NCBI GenBank assembly: GCA_963575745.1
Contig: CAUYUJ010015741.1
Location: forward strand, 231,001-295,000
Length of the DNA stretch: 64,000 nucleotides
Reading direction: 5' to 3'
Source: Prorocentrum cordatum
Lineage: Eukaryota > Sar > Dinophyceae > Prorocentrales > Prorocentraceae
The first letter of the stretch is position 1, and the number at the start of each line of letters is the position of its first letter. Under the pieces are notes generated by a model. That model was not told the DNA's origin and searched no databases. It saw nothing but the letters and a program-made list of their open reading frames with translations. A program made the position numbers and the translations under genes. Positions 8,480 to 19,462 of this stretch are shown here, piece after piece.

Positions 8480-11400
8480 GTGGACGGAGTCCACGGGTCA
8501 GCCCTAGTCTCTACTACATTGCAGGGGCACGTGCGTGCCAGAAGGGCGCAGGCTCAAATGTCTCAAAACCGCCCCGGGCTGGCCCCGGGCCGCCCCGGGC
8601 CGCCCAGGCAGGCCCCAGGACATGTCGAGAGGGCCCCCAGAAGCCCCCAAGACGGCCCCAGAGAGCCCCGGCACGCTTAAAGATGGGCCCAAGACGCCCG
8701 AGATTCGCCCCAGGCGGCCCAAGAGGCGTCCAAGACGCCCGAAGAGGCCTCCCAAGAGGCCTCCCAAGAGGGCTCCGAGCGACAGAAATCGTCGATTTCT
8801 ATGTGTTTTTCGATGTTTTCGGCCTCCTCGCCTCGTCGGCTTCCCGACGCTCCAAGACGGCCCAAGAAGCCCCCCCGACCGCTCCAAGACGGCCGAAGAG
8901 GACCCCAAGAGAGCCCCAAGACGGGCCAGGAGGGCCCCCAGACGGTCCCAAGACGCCCCAGGACGGCCCCAGGACGGCCCAGGAGGCGCCCAAGACGGCC
9001 CAAGAGGCACCCAAGACGGCCCCAGGAGCGGCCCAAGACGGCCCACGACAGCCCAAGAGGCGCCGAGGCGGGTCTCAGACGGCCCCAAGACGGCCCAAGA
9101 GGCACCCAAGACGGCCCGAGAGGGCCCTAAGAGCCCCCCCGGGAGGCCCAAACGAAGGCCGAAGAGGCTCCGAAACGGCCCCCACGAAGCCTTCAGTGCC
9201 TTCAGAATTCCCTCCAGGAGCGGGGGAGCGGACGAGAGGCGACAGGCATATCGCATGCAAAAACGCCCCAAGAGATCCCCAAACGGCCCCCACGAAGCCC
9301 TAAGTGGCTTCAGAATTGCTTCCAGGAGGAGGGGAGCGGACGAGAGGCGATCGGCATATCGAAGGCACAAAAGAACAATGTTGGACGCTCCGAGGGCCTT
9401 CGATGTTTCTCCGTTGGGGAGAGTCGTCGTAGGATCGACGATTGCCGACCGAGGGCAGCGAATCCAGTGGAGGCCCAAGAGGCCCCCAGGAGCCCAAAAG
9501 AGATCCCCAAGAGGTGCCACGGGGCTTAAAAACTGCTTCGAAGCGAGGGGGGCGGACGAGGGGACCGCCTCAGGAGGTTTTGGACGGTTTTGGGCCTCAA
9601 AATCGTCCGCTTTACGACGGTTTTGGAAGGATTTTGGCCTTCTCGCCTTTTCCGCTTTCCGACGCTCGAAGACGGCCCAAGAGGCCTCCAAGAGCGCCCC
9701 AGAACGGCCCAAGAGGCTTCCAAGAGCGCCCCAAGACAGCCCAAGAGGGCCCCAAGACGACCCAAGAGACGCTCAAGACGGCCCACGAGGGCCCGAAGAC
9801 AGGCCCAAGAGGGGGCCAAGAGGGGGACCACGGACCGAAAATCCGAGCCTTCCGCCCCAAGAGGGCGCCAGGAGGCCCAAACAGGCCCCCAAGAGGCCCC
9901 AAGGGGCCGCCAAGAATCCCCCGAAGAGGCCCCAGGAGGCTCCCAAGGAGCCCAAACGAGGCCCCTACAGAGGCCCCAACAGCTTCCAAAATGGCCCCGA
10001 AGAGGCCTCGAGCCCGCCTCCGAGCTTCCTCGCCGCGAGGGTGCCAACACGGCCCCAGACCGGCCCAGGACGGCCCAAGGCGCGCTCAAGACGGCCCAAG
10101 ACGATTCCAAGACGGTCCCAGGAGGGTGCGCCCAGGACGGCCCAAGGACGCGCCCGTTCGGGGCCTCAAGACGGGCCAAGATGGCAAGAGAGTCCCAGCT
10201 GGCAAAAATCGTTAATTTTCCATTGTTTACTGTTACACCCTTTGCGTTTCCCGCCGTTTCGGCGGTCCGATGCACCAAGAGGCCCCAGAAAGTCCCAGGA
10301 GGGTCCGAGGAACCGCCCAGGAAGGCCCCAAGACGGGCCAAGACGGACCCAGCACAACCCAAGGCGCGCTGCGACGGCTCAAGACGGCTCCAAGACAGCC
10401 CCAAGAGGGTGCCAACACGGCCCCTGCTGGGCCCAGGACGGCCCAAGGAGGCGCACAGGAGGGGCCCAAGACGACTCCAAGGCGGCCTCCTCACGGTCCC
10501 AGACGGCTCCAAGACAGCCCCACGAGGACCCCGATGGGCCCAGGACGGCCTACGGACGCGCCCATGAGGGGCCCACGACGAACCAAGACGGCCCCATCAG
10601 GGCAAACGGCGCCCTCAAGACGGGCCTAGACGGCTCCAAGACGGCCCTTTGAGGGAGCCAACGCGGCCCCACACCCTTCGGGCGCACACTTGGGGGGGCT
10701 GGGAGCTTGCGACAAGTCTCCCACATTCATTGTCCTGCCCCATTCTGTTCGCCTGGAGGCCTCCTCCAACCCTGTGGGCGAACAAGAGGAATCCCAGCGG
10801 GACGCCAACCCTGGGGCCCGTGGGCCCCGCGCCGCTTGGGCAGAAGACGAACGCCGGGTCTGACAGGCCAGCTACCGCCCCCCTTTGCCCGATATGCTGT
10901 GCCATTCTGTTCCCCCAGGGGCCTTGGCAAACTCTTCGGGCCAAGCAGACCGGACCCCTGGGACAGCAGCCAATTGATATGACCCTGGGACCTCTCCGCA
11001 TTCTTCGGACGAGCATCTGGGGGGCCCAGGAGATTCGGACATGTCTTCCCCATTCCTTGCCCTGTCCCGTTCTGTTCGCCCGAAGGCCTCCACTGACCCT
11101 CTGGGCGAACAGAATGGGACATGGCGAACAAACCCTCCCGTTGGCGGTGATGCGACTGGATCGCACCATCAAGGCGCGCCCGGAGGTGATGGCCGACCCA
11201 ACAGCGGTTTCTCTTAAGAGTTCACTGGATTTCAAATTTTCTTGAAGCTCTCTTGGGCCCTCCCTGTAGATCCTTGCGAGCCTCCCCGGCGCTTTCGGTG
11301 GCTTTCCCCGATGGCCTCCCGAGCCCTTCCCCGAGCGCTCCTGAGACGCCTCAGATGGGCTTCGACTTCGACGCACATCCCCGAGAGACTTCGAAACTGT

Positions 11401-11571
11401 CCTCAATAGGAGGGGGGTGAACGAGCAGTGCGCTGGGCCAAGCTGCTGCAGCGCTGCAAGAGCTCGGACACGAAGGCGCGGTCTCGCTGCCGCCGCCCGA
11501 GCCGCCGCCGTGTTTGTAGATTTTCGGTACAATCTGCGCCGTTCCTCCGAGAACCATTCCAGAAAGATGTC
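8480..11571 (+). repeat. Macro-repeat unit 1 (~3,092 bp)
   Basis: First of two tandem full units; the hairpin GTGGACGGAGTCCAC marks the start here and again at 11572. Internal order: decayed PPR motif (8511-8560), phased repeat with core 1 (about 8785-8870), a duplicated GAGCGGACGAGAGGCGA motif (about 9225 and 9337), core 2 (9595-9680), core 3 (10205-10280), a hairpin block (10670-11121), and a leader ending in the next hairpin. A frame at 8535-10652 is open for 705 residues but encodes only 7-residue-period Pro/Arg/Lys repeats, with frames also open on the opposite strand, so no protein is called. Confidence 0.92.
11063..11121 (+). other. 19-bp-stem hairpin in the macro-repeat
   Basis: TGTCCCGTTCTGTTCGCCC (11063-11081) pairs with GGGCGAACAGAATGGGACA (11103-11121) across a 21-nt loop, with one G-T wobble. 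A related, weaker hairpin using CTGTTCGCC and GGCGAACA lies in the duplicated half-block at about 10744-10790. The same structure recurs in every unit that keeps this part. Candidates are a tiny inverted-repeat element or a structured transcript. Confidence 0.75.
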
Positions 11572-14500
11572 GTGGACGGAGTCCACGGGTCAGCCCTAGT
11601 CTCTACTACATTGCAGGGGCACGTGCGTGCCAGAAGGGCGCAGGCTCAAATGTCTCAAAACCGCCCCGGGCTGGCCCCGGGCCGCCCCGGGCCGCCCAGG
11701 CAGGCCCCAGGACATGTCGAGAGGGCCCCCAGAAGCCCCCAAGACGGCCCCGGAGAGCCCCGGCACGCTTAAAGATGGGCCCAAGACGCCCGAGATTCGC
11801 CCCAGGCGGCCCAAGAGGCGTCCAAGACGCCCGAAGAGGCCTCCCAAGAGGCCTCCCAAGAGGGCTCCGAGCGACAGAAATCGTCGATTTCTACTGTGTT
11901 TTTCGATGTTTTCGGCCTCCTCGCCTCGTCGGCTTCCCGACGCTCCAAGACGGCCCAAGAAGTCCCCCCGACCGCTCCAAGACGGCCGAAGAGGACCCCA
12001 AGAGAGCCCCAAGACGGGCCAGGAGGGCCCCCAGACGGTCCCAAGACGCCCCAGGACGGCCCCAGGACGGCCCAGGAGGCGCCCAAGACGGCCCAAGAGG
12101 CACCCAAGACGGCCCCAGGAGCGGCCCAAGACGGCCCAAGACAGCCCAAGAGGCGCCGAGGCGGGTCTCAGACGGCCCCAAGACGGCCCAAGAGGCACCC
12201 AAGACGGCCCGAGAGGGCCCTAAGAGCCCCCCCGGGAGGCCCAAACGAAGGCCGAAGAGGCTCCGAAACGGCCCCCACGAAGCCTTCAGTGCCTTCAGAA
12301 TTCCCTCCAGGAGCGGGGGAGCGGACGAGAGGCGACAGGCATATCGCAGGCAAAAACGCCCCAAGAGATCCCCAAACGGCCCCCACGAAGCCCTAAGTGG
12401 CTTCAGAATTGCTTCCAGGAGGGGGGGAGCGGACGAGAGGCGACCGGCATATCGAAGGCACAAAAGAACAATGTTGGACGCTCCGAGGGCCTTCGATGTT
12501 TCTCCGTTGGGGAGAGTCGTCGTAGGATCGACGATTGCCGACCGAGGGCAGCGAATCCAGTGGAGGCCCAAGAGGCCCCCAGGAGCCCAAAAGAGATCCC
12601 CAAGAGGTGCCACGGGGCTTAAAAACTGCTTCGAAGCGAGGGGGGCGGACGAGGGGACCGCCTCAGGAGGTTTTGGACGGTTTTGGGCCTCAAAATCGTC
12701 CGCTTTACGACGGTTTTGGAAGGATTTTGGCCTTCTCGCCTTTTCCGCTTTCCGACGCTCGAAGACGGCCCAAGAGGCCTCCAAGAGCGCCCCAGAACGG
12801 CCCAAGAGGTTTCCAAGAGCGCCCCAAGACAGCCCAAGAGGGCCCCAAGACGACCCAAGAGACGCTCAAGACGGCCCACGAGGGCCCGAAGACAGGCCCA
12901 AGAGGGGGCCAAGAGGGGGACCACGGACCGAAAATCCGAGCCTTCCGCCCCAAGAGGGCGCCAGGAGGCCCAAACAGGCCCCCAAGAGGCCCCAAGGGGC
13001 CGCCAAGAATCCCCCGAAGAGGCCCCAGGAGGCTCCCAAGGAGCCCAAACGAGGCCCCTACAGAGGCCCCAACAGCTTCCAAAATGGCCCCGAAGAGGCC
13101 TCGAGCCCGCCTCCGAGCTTCCTCGCCGCGAGGGTGCCAACACGGCCCCAGACCGGCCCAGGACGGCCCAAGGCGCGCTCAAGACGGCCCAAGACGATTC
13201 CAAGACGGTCCCAGGAGGGTGCGCCCAGGACGGCCCAAGGACGCGCCCGTTCGGGGCCTCAAGACGGGCCAAGATGGCAAGAGAGTCCCAGCTGGCAAAA
13301 ATCGTTAATTTTCCATTGTTTACTGTTACACCCTTTGCGTTTCCCGCCGTTTCGGCGGTCCGATGCACCAAGAGGCCCCAGAAAGTCCCAGGAGGGTCCG
13401 AGGAACCGCCCAGGAAGGCCCCAAGACGGGCCAAGACGGACCCAGCACAACCCAAGGCGCGCTGCGACGGCTCAAGACGGCTCCAAGACAGCCCCAAGAG
13501 GGTGCCAACACGGCCCCTGCTGGGCCCAGGACGGCCCAAGGAGGCGCACAGGAGGGGCCCAAGACGACTCCAAGGCGGCCTCCTCACGGTCCCAGACGGC
13601 TCCAAGACAGCCCCACGAGGACCCCGATGGGCCCAGGACGGCCTACGGACGCGCCCATGAGGGGCCCACGACGAACCAAGACGGCCCCATCAGGGCAAAC
13701 GGCGCCCTCAAGACGGGCCTAGACGGCTCCAAGACGGCCCTTTGAGGGAGCCAACGCGGCCCCACACCCTTCGGGCGCACACTTGGGGGGGCTGGGAGCT
13801 TGCGACAAGTCTCCCACATTCATTGTCCTGCCCCATTCTGTTCGCCTGGAGGCCTCCTCCAACCCTGTGGGCGAACAAGAGGAATCCCAGCGGGACGCCA
13901 ACCCTGGGGCCCGTGGGCCCCGCGCCGCTTGGGCAGAAGACGAACGCCGGGTCTGACAGGCCAGCTACCGCCCCCCTTTGCCCGATATGCTGTGCCATTC
14001 TGTTCCCCCAGGGGCCTTGGCAAACTCTTCGGGCCAAGCAGACCGGACCCCTGGGACAGCAGCCAATTGATATGACCCTGGGACCTCTCCGCATTCTTCG
14101 GACGAGCATCTGGGGGGCCCAGGAGATTCGGACATGTCTTCCCCATTCCTTGCCCTGTCCCGTTCTGTTCGCCCGAAGGCCTCCACAGACCCTCTGGGCG
14201 AACAGAATGGGACATGGCGAACAAACCCTCCCGTTGGCGGTGATGCGACTGGATCGCACCATCAAGGCGCGCCCGGAGGTGATGGCCGACCCAACAGCGG
14301 TTTCTCTTAAGAGTTCACTGGATTTCAAATTTTCTTGAAGCTCTCTTGGGCCCTCCCTGTAGATCCTTGCGAGCCTCCCCGGCGCTTTCGGTGGCTTTCC
14401 CCGATGGCCTCCCGAGCCCTTCCCCGAGCGCTCCTGAGACGCCTCAGATGGGCTTCGACTTCGACGCACATCCCCGAGAGACTTCGAAACTGTCCTCAAT

Positions 14501-14664
14501 AGGAGGGGGGTGAACGAGCAGTGCGCTGGGCCAAGCTGCTGCAGCGCTGCAAGAGCTCGGACACGAAGGCGCGGTCTCGCTGCCGCCGCCCGAGCCGCCG
14601 CCGTGTTTGTAGATTTTCGGTACAATCTGCGCCGTTCCTCCGAGAACCATTCCAGAAAGAGGTC
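11572..14664 (+). repeat. Macro-repeat unit 2 (~3,093 bp)
   Basis: Head-to-tail with unit 1 and almost identical by eye; differences are scattered single bases and small indels (for example TATGTG versus TACTGTG near 8800/11894). Same internal order. Near identity implies recent tandem duplication or ongoing homogenisation. Confidence 0.93.
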
Positions 14665-14679
14665 GTGGACGGAGTCCAC
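14665..14679 (+). other. Hairpin leader at end of macro-repeat unit 2
   Basis: GTGGAC-GGA-GTCCAC, followed by GGGTCAGCCCTAG and then the PPR motif at 14692. The same leader closes units at 30841, 54343 and 60312. Confidence 0.7.
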
Positions 14680-14691
14680 GGGTCAGCCCTA

Positions 14692-14850
14692 GTCAGCTAC
14701 AGCGCTGGGATCAGCGCGTGCGAGAAGGGTGAGCAGTGGCAGCGGGCTCTGTCGCTAGTCAGAGATATGCGGGAGGCGAAGCTGGAGCCCGACGTCATCT
14801 GCCTTTCAGCTTTGGGCAAAGCGTGTGCGAGCGGGGAGAAACAGTTCTAG
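14692..14850 (+). pseudogene. Single PPR motif with partial second motif
   Basis: Reads VSYSAGISACEKGEQWQRAL, then SLVRDMREAKLEPDVIC, then a diverged second motif (LSALGKACASGEKQF), ending at TAG 14848-14850. It lies directly downstream of the hairpin leader. The second motif still looks like a PPR helix pair (KACASGE), so this is a genuine but very short PPR stretch. It has no start of its own and is most likely a fragment or 3' exon. Confidence 0.6.
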
Positions 14851-16580
14851 CTCCTGGGCCGCCGATGCCAGTCCAGGACGCTGCGCGGACGCCCCGACCG
14901 TTTCGGAAGACGTTTCCGAGACAGTCGAGGTGCCCCGCACGAAGGCCCCAGGAGGCTCCCAAGAGAGTCCCAAAACGTCCCTGACGCACTAAGATTTCTT
15001 TTAGATGTTTCCACGGACGCCCCAGACGCACTAAGATTTCTTGTAGGTGTTTCGACGAAGACCCCCGATGGTCCACGGAGATCCCTCGAGAAGCGGCGCC
15101 AACATTATTTATGGTGCGTGCTACGTTTTTGATTTTGGTTGTTGTCAGCAAGATTGCGACAAAATTCAACCCGGGGCTTCTCACAGGGTCCACGCTCCTA
15201 ACAACTACAAGAGGACCCAAAACGCCGACAATAATACCCAAGAGGGCCCTGAGTGGTCTCCAGAGCGGCCCCAAGACGTCTCCAAGGCTGCCACATGCCG
15301 CACCAACACGACCCCGAGAGCCCCTCCCAGGCCGCCTTCAGTAACCCCCGAATTGCCAACTCGAGACCAAGCGTGCCGGCACAGACGGGCCCCCAGAAGG
15401 GCTGCAAGGCCCCAAGGCGACGTCCAAACGGCCAGAGCCTTCACCAGCGCAGTCCACAGGCCAGTTTAGGGCTTGGCATCGCTCAAACGTGTGCCTTTTT
15501 CCTTGGCGAGGGCCAGCGAGGAGCAGACTGGAACCTCTTACGAAAACATTCGAAAACCCAAGAAACTCACGACATCGAAACATGCACGGGGAGTGGACGT
15601 CCGAGCGACGGCGAGAGGGACGCGCAGTGCCCTCAAGGCGGCAGCAGCAGCGGCACCGGACGCAGCAGCACCACTGCGGAGGCGAAGATAGGGCCGAATA
15701 TCCCTTTGGGAGCCTCCCCGAAGGCATGGGCCATCGGCGCCCCAGGGCACATGTACTGCTATCCCCCGGGCTATTCGTCCCCGTCGTCGCCCCCGACCAC
15801 TGGCGGCAGGCCCGCCGCCCTCCCCGCCGCGGGTGCGCACCCCTGGCCCCCCTCGGCGCCGTCGAGGCCCCCCGCGGCAGCAGCGGCACCCGAATGCAGC
15901 AGCACCCACCGGCGGCCAGGCCCGCCGCCGCCGTCCCCGCGGCCCTCGGCGCCGCGCCCCCGGGCCCCCCCATCGGCGCCGTCGAGGCGCCCACCCGCGG
16001 CCTCGGCGGCGGCGCTCCGCCCCCGTGCCGTGCTCCCTGCGGCCCACGCGTGCTCGGGCCTCTGCCCCGTCGGATGCCGCAGCTCTCTTCTCCTCACGGT
16101 CGTGCCGAGGCAGACGAGGTCGAGGTCGGTTCGGGGAGGGTGCCTCGGCGTTTTTTTGTGTCTTGGGGGTTCTCTGGTGCATCCCGGGAGGGTGGCCTTG
16201 GTTGTTCCGTGTGTTTTGGCCGGCGGAGGTTCTCACGTTCTTGAAGTATGCTCTTCTGGCCTAGGTCCGACTGTAGCTGCCCTGATACGCCCTTGTTGAA
16301 ACGCAACACGGGCCGTGTTCAAAACGTCCGTGTGGACACGTTGCGTGCAGGTTCGGCGCGTGTTGTTCCACGTGTTGGCGAATGCATCGCGCCAGACTTG
16401 CGATTTCAGTCTTCGTGTTGAGCTCTGTGTCAGCACGTTACGTGTTGCATGTTGCGTTTCGGGGCAGCTAAGTGCATCTCTTTCCTCAGTTGCTGTTCCA
16501 CCAGCCGCTCCAGCCTACTGCACACACACACAGAGATCGGCAGGCACGGCTTGACCGCGCTGGCCGTGAGTTTCCACAGG
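14851..16580 (+). other. Mixed non-coding stretch
   Basis: Contains a ~32-bp direct repeat (GACGCACTAAGATTTCTT at about 14984 and 15027), phased repeat at 15230-15460, and a GC-rich CCGCCG/GGCGCC tract at 15760-16080. Several frames are open across the GC-rich part on both strands, but none shows a recognisable domain. A hydrophobic stretch (FLILVVVSKIATKF, near 15117-15160) is too short to support a gene. Confidence 0.5.
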
Positions 16581-16589
16581 TTCGCGCTC

Positions 16590-16710
16590 GTCATCTGCAG
16601 CGCTGGGATCAGCGCGTGCGGGAAGGGCGAGCAGTGGCAGCGGGCTCTGGCGCTACTCAGGGAGATGTGGGAGGCGAAGCTGGAGCCCGACGTCATCATC
16701 AAATCTGCGG
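16590..16710 (+). pseudogene. Solitary PPR motif
   Basis: Reads VICSAGISACGKGEQWQRAL, then ALLREMWEAKLEPDVI, then loses similarity (KSAVPGGARARD). The upstream junction differs from the hairpin-leader type: TTCGCGCTCGTCATCTGCAG precedes it. One 35-residue motif alone is unlikely to be a functional protein. Confidence 0.6.
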
Positions 16711-17530
16711 TGCCGGGGGGCGCGCGTGCGAGGGACTCTGCATCTGTCGAGTGGCCGCTTTTTGCTGGGGGCCCAGCGGCAGGCCCAGACGGTTCATGCA
16801 GTCTCAGAGGGCCTTCAAGAGGCGTGTCGGATGGCCAAACATACCCAAAGACGGCCTAACACGGCGCCAGAAACCCCGGACTGCGCCAATCAGGCCCCAG
16901 CTGGTTCACAAACAGCTGCGCGCAGGGCTCGTGACGGGCGGATATCAGATAATTGATTGCGGCTTTGGTGCAGTTTTGACTCTCTTCATTCTCGAGCTCT
17001 GGATGCGTCCCAAAGGTTGGACCAGCCCGGGCCCGAGCTCTCGAGCGGACCAAAGGTTGGATGCGTCCCAAAGGTTGGACCAGCTGGATGCGTCCCAATG
17101 CGTCTTGGAGCTCGAGCTCTCGAGTCCTCTTGGACCGTCTTTGCGGGCCTCTCGGGGCCCTCGTGGCCCGTTTTCAGGCCGTCTTGGGCCCGAACAAGTC
17201 ACGCGGGGAGACGTGCCAGAGCCCAGGGGAGCCGCGACTAGCCCCGAGAGGTTGGACAATTGAGGGTCCAGGACCCTCACAGACTCACTAGGATCGAGGA
17301 CCGAGGCTCAGGGGATTGGGTAAAGGACCTGGGGACACGCCCACTCCGTGCCCAGCGGCACGGTGCCGGACCTCGATCATGCATGAAGAGCAGGTGCAAG
17401 CTTCATCAAATACTTCCTGCCCCCACTGCACCATCTACTCCTCTTTTTACCTCCTTCCGCCCTGTCCGCTTCTCTCCAGTCTTTTGCTTTCCTCCTTACA
17501 CCCTCGCGCTCGTGGCGCAGTGCCCCCCTC
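16711..17530 (+). other. Non-coding stretch with short GGATGCGTCCCAAAGG repeats
   Basis: GGATGCGTCCCAAAGGTTGG recurs at about 17000 and 17068, and in part at 17092, between GAGCTCTCGAG palindromes (about 17034 and 17115). No convincing gene; 17400-17520 is pyrimidine-rich. Confidence 0.6.
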
Positions 17531-17549
17531 ACAGAGTAGGTGTATATAC

Positions 17550-17640
17550 ATGTACATACATATACACCGATGTGTATATATATATATATATATATATGTA
17601 TGCAACAACAATCTGTTTATGCATATGTATATATATCCTA
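17550..17640 (+). repeat. (TA)n-rich tract
   Basis: Alternating TATATA with ACATAC interruptions abuts the left end of the retrotransposon (A1 starts at 17633). The right end of the element also runs into a dinucleotide tract. Confidence 0.85.
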
Positions 17641-17718
17641 TGCGCGCATGTCTTTTCTCATCCCGTCACGAGTCCAGGCCGTCGATGTTAGATCTCTTCC
17701 GTGGGTTTTTGGGCTCAA
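17633..17718 (+). repeat. Split direct repeat A1 (left terminus)
   Basis: 86 bp, direct copy of 23762-23847 with 4 mismatches. It ends 23 bp before the first in-frame ATG (17742). Its last bases (17699-17719) match the dinoflagellate spliced leader at 16 of 21 positions, including GGCTCAAG. Confidence 0.88.
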
Positions 17719-17741
17719 GAATTCGTACCAAGGCAGTGCGT

Positions 17742-18090
17742 ATGGATTACTTGCTCCCTGCCGCCCAGTACGCTTGGCAGGGAACGCTCGCCTATCTCTG
17801 GGGTGGGAACCTGCAGAGGTGCCCATCTGTCCACGTCCCATCTTGCCCTGCCATACCGAGCTGTGTGTGCCCGCCGTGCCCTGGCTGCCCGGCGTGCCCC
17901 GGGGGCTCCCCCGCTCCCGCCACGCTCTCGGCGAGCGGCGGGGGCAGCAGCGAGCCGAGACAGCCCTCCTCCTTCTGGTCTGTGGTGCTGGTGAACGAGA
18001 TCCTCTTGGTGGTCCTGGCGCTGACCTACGGCGCTCTGTCGTGGAACCGTGTCGGGCTGACGTGCTGCCGACGCAATGCTGGCCGTGCAG
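17742..18090 (+). pseudogene. Retroelement ORF1 N-terminus: Cys-rich region and membrane segment
   Basis: Starts at ATG 17742, just after A1. After MDYLLPAAQYAWQGTLAYLW it has a Cys-rich stretch (CVCPPCPGCPACPGG), a Ser/Gly linker, then a hydrophobic segment (VVLVNEILLVVLALTYGAL) that would span a membrane. From memory, related dinoflagellate element proteins begin with a Cys-rich stretch and one membrane helix. The frame runs to TAA 18222, but similarity leaves it near 18075 for the next frame, so a frameshift is inferred. The role is unknown; the position suggests a gag equivalent. Confidence 0.5.
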
Positions 18091-19462
18091 AACGGGGAGC
18101 CGGCGGAAGCAGCGCCTCATGGGACGCTCCCGTGGGCGTCGGTCCGCTACGAAGGACAGCTATTGTGGCACCAGCGTCTGATCTTAGGGCGACGGGCGCG
18201 GACACCACTGGAGAGAGTCACTAAGTGGATGGGGCTCATCTGTACGGTGAGCGCTGACATCTATGAGGGGGACCTTTCATGCCAGGGAAGAGACATCATT
18301 GCGGTGGGGTTCACATCAGACCGTGCAGCCTCCCCGCCGGGCGTCGGTGCCGCCAACTCGTACAGGTTCGGACGGAACCTCACGATGGCCGAGATGCAGC
18401 GGAGTGACCAGACCGCGCTGGACTACCGCTCCGCCGCTCTGGTCGCCGACCACCAGCGCCTGCGGCTGCCTGCGCCGGGCGGACCGTTCCTCGTCCCGCT
18501 GACCTTCGGTCCCGCAGGGGGCGGTGGCCCTGGCGCGGGCGCTGGGCTGGCCGCCGCCGACGCCGCGTCCCCAGCGGCCACCGCGCGGGCCGCCCCAGCG
18601 TTGTTACCCGCTGGCGCCCTGGCCGCCGCCCCCCCTGCTGGCGGAGCGGCCTCGGGCGGCGCAGCCGCGCCTGGGCCGGGGGCTGCGGCCCCGGCGGCTG
18701 GAGTGGCGGCGCGGGTGCTGGTCGAGTCGACCCCGGCGGATGGGACGTGGATGGCTGTCCGCTCGACCTCCGAGCCCGCTCAGACCTACGCGGGGAGGGA
18801 GGCCGCCTACGACGCCAGGCTGCTGAGCATCGTCGCGAACCCAGCGGGTCCAGGCGGCAGGCTTTTGAAGCAATGGCGTGATGCTGTCGCCAGCTTCACA
18901 GAGGAGTCGTTCGTGGACTGGCACATTCCAGGCCCCCGCGCGGGTTTCTGGTGCTGTCAGTTTCATAGACAGACGCCAGGGCGGTCCGCTCGACCACTTC
19001 AGGTTCTGGAGGTCCACCCTTGGGCTGTCGGCCGAGGACTACGGTGTCGGCGACGACGAGGCGAGTGTGCGGGCCATCTGCACCCTCGCCTGCTGGGGCG
19101 GCTCCGACCTGCCGAACCTGGCGGAAGTGGAGCAGATGTTCAGGACGTGCCAGAAGTATGAGTACGTGTATGTCATGGATCGGGACCCTCACCACCGCGC
19201 GTCGCCTGGCGGAGACGGAGGCGGCGAGAGGAACGACAAGATGAAGAGCCGAGGCCGTGGACGTGGCGGTGGACGCCAGGGCCTGCTGAGCTTCGGTTTC
19301 ATCGACGGGAGCGCCGTCTTCACGGGTTTCAGTCGAGACCATGGGAAGAGCATGATCTGCCCCTTGCTCCTCGAGCACGCGGCGAAGAAGGTGGAGAGGG
19401 ATGCTTCGGTGCTGAAGCAAGTTCGCAAGGCCCGCGAGGAGCAGCGGGCCTTGCGATCATGA
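18076..19462 (+). pseudogene. Retroelement ORF1 middle region (gag position, unknown function)
   Basis: Frame from 18076: ALPWASVRYEGQLLWHQ-like start, ADIYEGDLSCQGRDIIAV, a long Ala/Gly/Pro linker (18510-18720), then EESFVDWHIPGPRAGFWC. Near 18960 similarity continues in the next frame (SFIDRRQGGPLDHFRFW, LACWGGSDLPNLAEVEQMF, KYEYVYVMDRD, a Gly/Arg-rich run, CPLLLEHAAKKVERDASVL, KQVRKAREEQRALRS, then TGA 19460). I recognise these blocks from dinoflagellate RT-containing polyproteins but know of no assigned function. The frame change at about 18960 is an apparent 1-nt indel. Confidence 0.6.

Noticed and set aside
8535-10652. 705-residue ORF on + in the macro-repeat (also 656, 706 and 629 residues in other units)
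   Set aside because: Only 7-residue-period Pro/Arg/Lys/Gln repeats; frames open on both strands; phased 10/11-bp unit explains it. No domain.
15253-16299. 348-residue ORF over GC-rich DNA
   Set aside because: Pro/Ala-rich low complexity with equally long frames on the other strand; no conserved motif.
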